64,000 nucleotides of DNA from Gnetum montanum (lineage: Eukaryota; Streptophyta; Gnetopsida; Gnetales; Gnetaceae): positions 41,212-105,211 of the forward strand of contig MNCI01022530.1 of NCBI GenBank assembly GCA_015680685.1. Direction: 5' to 3'. How positions within the stretch are numbered: position 1 is the first letter of the stretch; each line of letters starts with the position of its first letter. A model generated the notes under the pieces. It searched no databases and was not told where the DNA came from. It was given only the letters and a program-made list of their open reading frames with translations. The translations under genes and the position numbers were made by a program. This document shows, in pieces, positions 57,181-64,000 of the stretch.

Positions 57181-58337
57181 TATTGGATTTTCAAAAACTT
57201 TATGGAATGTTACTATGAAGAAAATTGAACAAAAACTTGTCAAGTGGAAGGAGAATAATCTTTCTATGGTTGGCAAGTTTATTGTTTGTAAGCATATCAT
57301 CCAAGCTACTCATGTGTATTATTATTCATGCGAGGCTCCTAGTATTTCTACTTATCATCACATTGATCAACATGTAAGAAATTTTCTTTGAAACAATAGC
57401 CATTCTAGAAAAGGATTTTGTCAAGTTTTTTGGAACATTTGCACCTCCCACAAAGAGGATGGTGGATTAGGACATTTTAACTGCTATAAGCAAGATATTG
57501 TTTTATCTACTAAGTAGATGGCTAAATTCTTATTTGATTCTAAGCCTTGAAAGCTTCTTTTCCTTAAGCACATTCAAATGGGAAAGCCTAAAGGTAGTGA
57601 TTATTGGAAAGATACTCATTTCTTAAACTCAATACTTTTTCCTAAAGGTATTACTATTTCAACTTCCATTATCATTAAGCACATTTTTAAGGCTTGGAGT
57701 TTTATCAATGAGTTTTGGAACTTCAATAATATTAATGTTTCTTCCTCCATGCTTGATAAGATTTCTCCTTCGTGGCTTTCCATTAACAATGAACCTTGGG
57801 CTACTAAGCATCCTTGTCTTTGTAGTATTTGGGGTAAGCTTGGCATCTCCTCCCTTTCATCTCTTTGCTAACATAATCAATGAATTACTTAGTTAAGTGT
57901 CAATGTTTTTATGATATCAATGCTTCTCAAAAATCTACTTTTTTATATTTTGAATAGCTATTTAGAATTCTCACAATGGATTTATTGATTTTTCTGAGAT
58001 TAATGGTCATCAGGTTTTTCCTTATCGTTCTAAGATTATGTATACTCTCATTAGTTCTAATACTAATATTTGTCCAAGATTCAACCATCTTTGGAAGGTT
58101 AATCTCAATGTGCAAGTTTAGAAGCAACATATTTGGAAGATTTGGATTTCTCCTACTCATTCAAAGATCATACATTTCCTATGGTATTTGGTTCATCAAG
58201 GTTTAACTATTGGTATTTGATGCTCTCATTTGGGTGTTCTTGAGCCTAGATATCCTATCTATAACAAGGAAGATATGTTTACCCATTGCTTTTTTACTTG
58301 TCCCCTTGCTCACAGCTCTTGGACTTGGTGTAGCAAA
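57181..58337 (+). pseudogene. L1 LINE C-terminal region with zinc-binding part
   Basis: WNICTSHKEDGGLGHFN (57430-57480) and MGKPKGSDYWKD follow RT. Near 58080-58330 a segment like the zf-RVT domain has IIHFLWYLVHQGLTIG and HCFFTCPLAHSSWTWC. The frame is cut at 58338 by a solo LTR. Confidence 0.65.
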
Positions 58338-59222
58338 TGATGAGCGGTGACATATCCCAACACTCTACCATACAAGTCACAAGTGTTCACGTGTGACTAG
58401 ATTGTAATCCGTAGATGGGCAATGTAATTATGCTAGCAATTTCTATTAAGTTCATGATCATTTTCTTCTCACTTTGAGTTAGTAAAATCTAAATGTATAG
58501 TTTAACTTATAGTGAGGAATATGATATATGATGTTGTAAGGCTCTCATTACACCTAGTGATAAACATGATTGAAAATGAAATTAAATTCTAAGTCTAAGT
58601 ATCATTGAATGGAAATCTATTCTATCCTACAGTGATGAGTACCTCATCCTGGTTTACTCGTCATGTCTTGGGCTTATGTAATTGTCGCTAGGATTACTAA
58701 GTGGAATCACTACTATGTGAATCAAGTGAGACAACTTCTAGGTTACGAAATAATTACACTTAAATGCTTGAAACCAGTCATACCCACTCTACTTAACTAA
58801 TGAGCATAAAAAGTAAATTATTTTAGAATGTAAATGATTAAGCTAAGAAAATAGGAAAATTATGCTAAGTAAACAATAAAACAAAAGAACTAAGGGAATG
58901 CTACAATGATGTAAAACAATTTGTGATCTTTATTGCTGATCATGAACCATGTCCAAGTATAATTCACTTAAATAAAGACTCCGTTCAACTGCTTAATACC
59001 ACACTGTATGCATTCATGCTATTGCTAAGGCTACAAAATAAAATTGCAACATTTTGGATAAGGGTTAGCAAAAATCATTGTTGCTTATGCACCTAAGTGT
59101 CAATATTTATAGGGCTACACAGCTCCCGAGACATCATATCAATGATGACATAGCATGATCAATGATATCATAGCTATGATATCATTGATACAATATCATA
59201 GATACACTATCACATTTGATGA
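58338..59222 (-). repeat. Ty3 solo LTR inserted near the 3' end of the L1 LINE
   Basis: It starts TGATGAG, has the family blocks GGATTACTAAGTGG and TATTTATAGGG, and a dense array of ATGATATCAT palindromes near 59125-59205. It ends TTGATGA. The flanks gcaaa and aaaaa agree only partly. LINE sequence continues after it. Confidence 0.65.
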
Positions 59223-59547
59223 AAAAATGGTTTTATTAGCAGGTATTTACAAGGTCTTCAATCAAGGCTAGAGGAAACTTTATCTGGTAACACTCCTCAA
59301 CTTCATGGATTTCTACTTCATACTTGATGTTGCTTTCATCGCCTTATCCTTCATGCCATCTAGAAGTTCCAATGTAATATGATTTTTTAGAGAAATTCTC
59401 TTGCTAATGAACTCCCTTTGGTGGTTCAACAAGACATTGTTCAATAGTTGATGCTTCAACTAAGTCCTTGAATTTCTCTCTCCTTTGTTTTCTTTTTTGT
59501 TGCTTTTTAACTAAGCCCTTGTTTGATCCATTTTTTCCTTCCCCCAT
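59223..59547 (+). pseudogene. Last part of the L1 LINE
   Basis: One frame reads LQGLQSRLEETLSGN, then LHGFLLHT, then CCFHRLILHAI and ANELPLVVQQDIV, with four stops. It resembles the tail after the zf-RVT domain in plant L1 proteins and follows 58337 once the solo LTR is ignored. No poly-A tail before the next LTR at 59548. Confidence 0.5.
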
Positions 59548-60411
59548 TGATGAGCAGTGAGGTACTTTTATGCCCAACCATGCAAATCACAAGCATTCAC
59601 GTGTCATTTGGTCAAACTTCACAGACCTTAAGTTCCTAAGTACACTAGTTCAAGGAAGTGAAATCTAATTAAGATGATTGTTGTCTTCTCAATTCCATCG
59701 TGAGGTATAAGTGTATGGTTAAGTGCAACTAAGGTATATGATTTTTATCATTTTATATTTTATAAGTTTAATTTCCTAGAGCAAGAATGAAAGGTAGATG
59801 AATTTAATATCTAATTAATCTACTACCTAGCTAGCCTAACACAAGTACCTGTTCCCACTTTCTGGACACATCCTAAATGCATATAGCACTCCTAGGTTAC
59901 CAAGCATTAAGGGTTTTTGGGTTACCAAGCCTTACACATATGCTCAAAGTGGTCGTGCTTATGTTAATTAACAATTGAAAATTTATTGCTTAATTAAAGT
60001 GCATTAAGGTAAAGTGCATGAATATTAAATGCATTAAAGGAAACATTAATCTATTCTCAGTGCTACAAGGATTATCAAAAGGGCTCATCTTTATTTCCAT
60101 CACACTACTGTGCTCAAGTGCAACAGTGCTCATTTAAAGGTCTGTACACACTCTAGTTCCTACTACAGGCACTTAGAAATATTCTAACTCTAGAATGGCT
60201 AAACTACAAGAACTTCATTACTCTATTCAAAAACTAATGCCAAAACCATGTGCCCAAGCACTATATTTATAGGCTAGCATACATATCATAATATTGGATA
60301 TCCAACATCGCTTCTTAGGACCTGATATCGTGTATTCGATATCAAGGCTCTGCTAGCATGTATCTGATATTAAGGCTCAAATATCGAAGCACAACTAAAC
60401 ATGATTCATCA
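59548..60411 (-). repeat. 3' LTR of element C
   Basis: 864 bp from TGATGAG to TTCATCA. It carries TATTTATAGGC near 60264 and GATATC-type palindromes to the U3 end. TACCCCCAC, the polypurine tract in reverse, follows at 60412. Confidence 0.8.
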
Positions 60412-62340
60412 TACCCCCACAACTGAATAAAACCTCATCCTCGAGTGGACAAAAGGAGGAATAAGTTCCTTTCAAAATACTAGGCAGGTATGGGATTACT
60501 GACTGACATGCAAACACTCACTCAAATGAAACAGACAATTTCTAAGTGCCCAAGTGTATGAATTCACAATCTTGTACAAAATTGGATGTTCATGATAATA
60601 GAAGTGAACACCCTAGACAAAATTGACATCCAAATCCTCTGGCAATTGAAGAGTGAAGGAGAAGATGAAACAATGATGTAGGATCCTTATCACATGGTGT
60701 TGCTGGTTATCCTTTAGTGAAGATAGTCTCGCTTGCAATCCACGCTTCCCACTGCAAGCATAACAAAATTGTGGGTTAGTGTGCAGTGCGTAATGTATAG
60801 CTTTTAAGTACCTTGTCTTGTCAATGGTTATACTCAACTAGGTTGTGATTATGATGGATTTAGTCTTAATAATGTTAGCAGGAAGGTTGAAAATAGCTAA
60901 AATGGATAAGCGATCCATTAACTTCTGAAAAGTTCAAATGCAATAAAATTCATGAGGAGGGTTTAAGAATTCACAACAAATAAAAAGAGGATTTCACTAA
61001 AAAACATTGTGAAGATGCACGCAATTGGATGCCATTGATGAGGCATGCAAAAGGGTTCAATTGTGAGAATGTCTAAGGGTAAAGAACTTAACTAACCCAA
61101 CCAAAAGATATGCAAGTGGGTCCTCCCCCAAGCAAACACAGGCCTTTTATTACCCTTACATAACTTCAAACTGAGGAGCTCGTGAGCCTCATAGATGATT
61201 AATGATTACAAAAGGTTAAGTACAAAAACCCAGAAGAAACTACCTAAGAATTTCAACACATCAAACCAAGATATCAAATAAGAACATGAAACTAGTAGTG
61301 AGGTGAGACATGGAAATCATAGATGGATGAGGGAGATTGGAATGGAGTTCCTAATTAAGGTCACATGCAGTCCCTTGTGAATTTTTTGGTTAAATGACCT
61401 AATAAAATCCATCCTTAGTCTAGACCAAAACCAACCATGTTCAGTGACATCACATCGCCATTCTAAGACCAATCCATCCCCTTGAGACACAAAAGTACTC
61501 ACACAAGACAACCACCATTCCTTATTAAAGAATAAAAGAGAAGTAGCAAGTGAGGAAGGGCCTTAGTTAGAGGGGACATTTAGGCATGGGTAACATGTCT
61601 TTCTAGTCCCATAACCAATGCTTGTAGCCTATTTATTTTGTCTCAGGGGTGTGCTTTGAATTTCCATCATTTATTTTAATGATGATGGAAACCACACCAT
61701 GCAAAGACTTATTCAACTTCTTGTTATTGGTCGACATGTAACGATAAGAAATCCATAAAAACACACATGCACCCAAGTAAGCAGAAAGGCATAAAGAGTA
61801 CCAAATCCCCTTGAAGTCAAACCCTATTCAAACCTTTGAATCCTTTCCAAATCCAAAAACTACAAAAGTCATAAGTTCATTAAAGTTTTATTAATGAAAA
61901 AAAAATCTTACACTTCCAAAACAAGGAAAACCATAGAGTTTGTGAATGGGTGGATGTTATGGACTCACTACCAGTTTCATGAAAAAGAAACCATGTCCTA
62001 GTTATTAGTAACACAATTCAAAGATAGAATCGAGACAACAACAATCAAATAATCGAATAGCACATGCCCACATCAATCAAACACACTATACCCACTTGGC
62101 AATAAGGCACGTTATTATTAAAACATAATAAGAAAATCACATCCAAAATAAAGGAAAATATATAAGGAAGCATCAAATATTTAAGAAAAATAATACATAC
62201 TAACGATGTTGTCAAATAAAAACTTTAGAAAATTAATAACATAAAAACAAAAAGGTGTAAGTTAAAGAATGTGTAAAATAAAAAGTTGTAAAAATAACAA
62301 GGTGTAAAACAAAAAGATGAAAAACTAAAAAGCCACTTAT
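60412..62340 (-). other. Conserved noncoding 3' region of element C
   Basis: It aligns in block order with A (41982-43900): GTGGGTCCTCCCC (61117), CCTTAGTTAGAGGGGAC (61561) and GGGGTGTGCTTTGAAT (61646). No coding frame is credible. Confidence 0.55.
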
Positions 62341-63640
62341 ATAATTAGCAGGGATGGCCATCTCCCCCACAACTAAGTTGAAAGGAGGAAATCCAAAATA
62401 TTGAGCGTGGTTGTCTATCTGATGAGCCATTTGTTGCATTAGTTGAACTAGGCTCACAAAAAGGTTTGACTTGTTGTATGTTGACCAATGGTTTCTTGTC
62501 TGGTCTCTCAGGTTTGTAGATCACCATGGCCCCAGAAGGGAAAGTTTCATAGATGATATAAGGTCTTTCCCACAATGTCTAGAACTTAGTTCATTAAGGT
62601 ACGTATGTGGGGTTCTAGTAGAGAACCTTATCTCCTAGTTGAAATTTGACTTTTCTATGGCACTTTTTGTTGAATGCCTTGTGCAACTCGTTAGATGATA
62701 GGCCCACCAATTGATTTTCATCTAGCAAGTAGAGATTCATTAATCTTTTCTTTTGTGCTAGACTTAAGTCAAGGTTGAGGTCACAAGCTGTTAAAAGTGT
62801 ATGGAGCTAGGATTAAATAAGAATTGTTGGTAAATTTTTGTACACTAGCTCATAGGGAGAATAGCCTATAGGAAATTTCCATGTTAAGAGATAGGCCCAA
62901 AGGGCATCATTGAGTTTTGTGCTCCAATCTTTCCTATATTTTCTAATAATTCTTGTTAGTATCTTTGTGATTTCCCTATTGGTAACCTCAGCTTGACCAT
63001 TAGCTTGGGGTGGTATGGTGTTGTTAGTTTATGTTCAACCCCCAAGCATTGCATAAGCTTTCGAAAGGTAATGCCTATAAAGTGAGTTTCATTATTAAAA
63101 ATTAATGAACGTGGCACACCAAACCTATTGATAACATTTTTTTGTACAAACCAAGTAGTAGAAGAAAATGTATAGTCGATGATGACTACTGCTTTTGCCC
63201 ATTTTGTATAATAGTCAACAATGACTATGATCTACACCTTTTCATTTGACATGGGTGTGATGGGACCTATGAAATCAATGCCCCAGATGTTGAAGGGTTC
63301 CAATGGTTGGATCCACTATTGAGGTCCCTCCATTCGAGCAATCATTCTACCATCTCATTAGCAGCATTCACAAGAGTGAACATATTGATGAGCATCCCTG
63401 AAGATTCTTGGCTAATAATATCCTATCATCAAGATTTTAATGGTCGTGCATCTCCCAACATAATGACCCCCACAAGGACCTTCATGAGCATCTTGAAGAA
63501 TGCACAGTTGATCAACATCAAGGACACACCAACAAACCAAGCCATCGGCACACACCTTGTAGAGATGTCTATTGATCCCCATAAAGCATTTTACCTGGTG
63601 AAAAATTTGTTATTTCTTCCAGTGGTCCAACCTTTACAAC
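62341..63640 (-). pseudogene. Integrase of element C, catalytic Asp lost
   Basis: The finger residues are kept (HEGPCGGHY near 63465-63490; CECC near 63365). The first core Asp is kept in GIDFIG near 63275. The second is Asn (LIFNNETHF, codon 63094-63096). The Glu is kept in GQAEVTN near 62990. The C-terminal module reads ERPYII, with the Gly of GPY changed to Arg. Several TAG/TAA stops in a mostly kept frame. Confidence 0.75.
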
Positions 63641-64000
63641 ATCTCTTAGGTGAGAAGATACGTGAGAATTCCATCATATCATTTACGCTCAGCGGGAAAT
63701 TGTTCAATTATAGCCCTAGCAAAGAGGATTTCATCAGGAAACAAATCAAATAGTGGGTTTTCCTCCTCTTTGTTGTCCCATCGCAACCAAGACAAGTGAT
63801 CAACTACCACATTCTTAGTGTCCTTTCGATCTACCATCATAAGATCAAATTCCTGTAAGATCACCAACCACTATATGACATAAGGGCTCACCATTGGCTT
63901 GTTCATTAGGAAGCAGATAGTGTTGTGGACTATGTGCACAAACACTTTGTATCCAAGCACATAATGCCTAAACTTCTCTAGAGCAAACACCACTACCATC
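63641..64000 (-). pseudogene. End of RNase H of element C
   Basis: The minus strand reads FDLMMVDRKDTKNVVVDHL, then WDNKEEENPLFDLFPDE near 63715-63860, the RNase H-integrase link seen in A and B. The HTDH-like part near 63920-63945 has lost its acid. Cut by the window end. Confidence 0.7.

Larger units (their letters stand above)
52640..59547 (+). mobile_element. L1-type LINE, broken by two LTR insertions
   Basis: Plant L1 order on the plus strand: ORF1 with a DUF4283-like domain (52880-53480), then endonuclease, RT, a C-terminal RNase-H-less part and the zinc-binding RT-associated region. LTR insertions sit at 53492-54449 and 58338-59222. The 3' end is lost at 59548, where the LTR of element C begins. 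The poly-A tail and target duplications are not visible. Confidence 0.7.
59548..64000 (-). mobile_element. Element C: Athila-like Ty3/gypsy element, runs off the window
   Basis: 3' LTR (59548-60411), polypurine tract, conserved noncoding region, integrase and the end of RNase H are present on the minus strand; the rest lies beyond 64000. Like A it has no extra frame before the 3' LTR. The left flank is cccat; the matching flank is outside. Confidence 0.8.

Noticed and set aside
1-64000. tRNA and rRNA genes
   Set aside because: I saw no cloverleaf with A and B boxes and no rRNA blocks. The tRNA-like matches are the retrotransposon primer sites.

Overview
The window looks like intergenic DNA from a large, repeat-rich plant nuclear genome. 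It is AT-rich and holds almost nothing but decayed retrotransposons of plant type: Ty3/gypsy elements primed by an Asp-tRNA-like site, a Ty1/copia element, and L1-type and RTE-type LINEs. A gymnosperm is plausible from the density and age of the repeats, but I cannot prove it. No intact protein-coding gene, tRNA, rRNA or CRISPR array is visible. Most reading frames are kept over hundreds of codons but are broken by TAG, TGA and TAA at former CAG, TGG, CGA and CAA codons, as expected of old methylated repeats.

The layout is nested. Element D (1806-11536, + strand, near-perfect 5-bp target duplication) is an Athila-like Ty3 element that split an older minus-strand, spliced-looking unknown gene (pieces at 1100-1805, 11537-11721, 11768-12044 and 13171-13268). 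Then come a Tat-like Ty3 relic E (13700-17017, + strand) and Athila-like element B (17018-29882, - strand), whose outer LTR is half lost. An RTE-type LINE on the minus strand (30206-32423 and 39003-39250) is split by a gag-only copia element F (32424-39002). F itself holds a Ty3 solo LTR (35007-35801) that contains a 512-base assembly gap. A further solo LTR (40041-40844) precedes element A (41198-51037, - strand), a complete Ty3 element with a perfect CTAAG target duplication. An L1-type LINE (52640-59547, + strand) carries two LTR insertions and abuts the LTR of element C, which runs off the window end.

Elements A, B, C and D share one LTR family, with ends TGATGAG...CTCATCA, and one gene order: LTR, Asp-type primer site, gag, protease, RT-RNase H, integrase, a long 3' region, 3' LTR. 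B and D, but not A or C, carry an extra reading frame of up to about 950 codons in the env position. It has an N-terminal globular region and a long coiled coil. Upstream is a conserved leader with a splice donor, an intron of about 321 bp and a U3-like motif array. That module is the most interesting thing in the window. All elements seen are catalytically dead: G-to-A changes hit the metal-binding Asp/Glu codons of RT and integrase in several copies independently.
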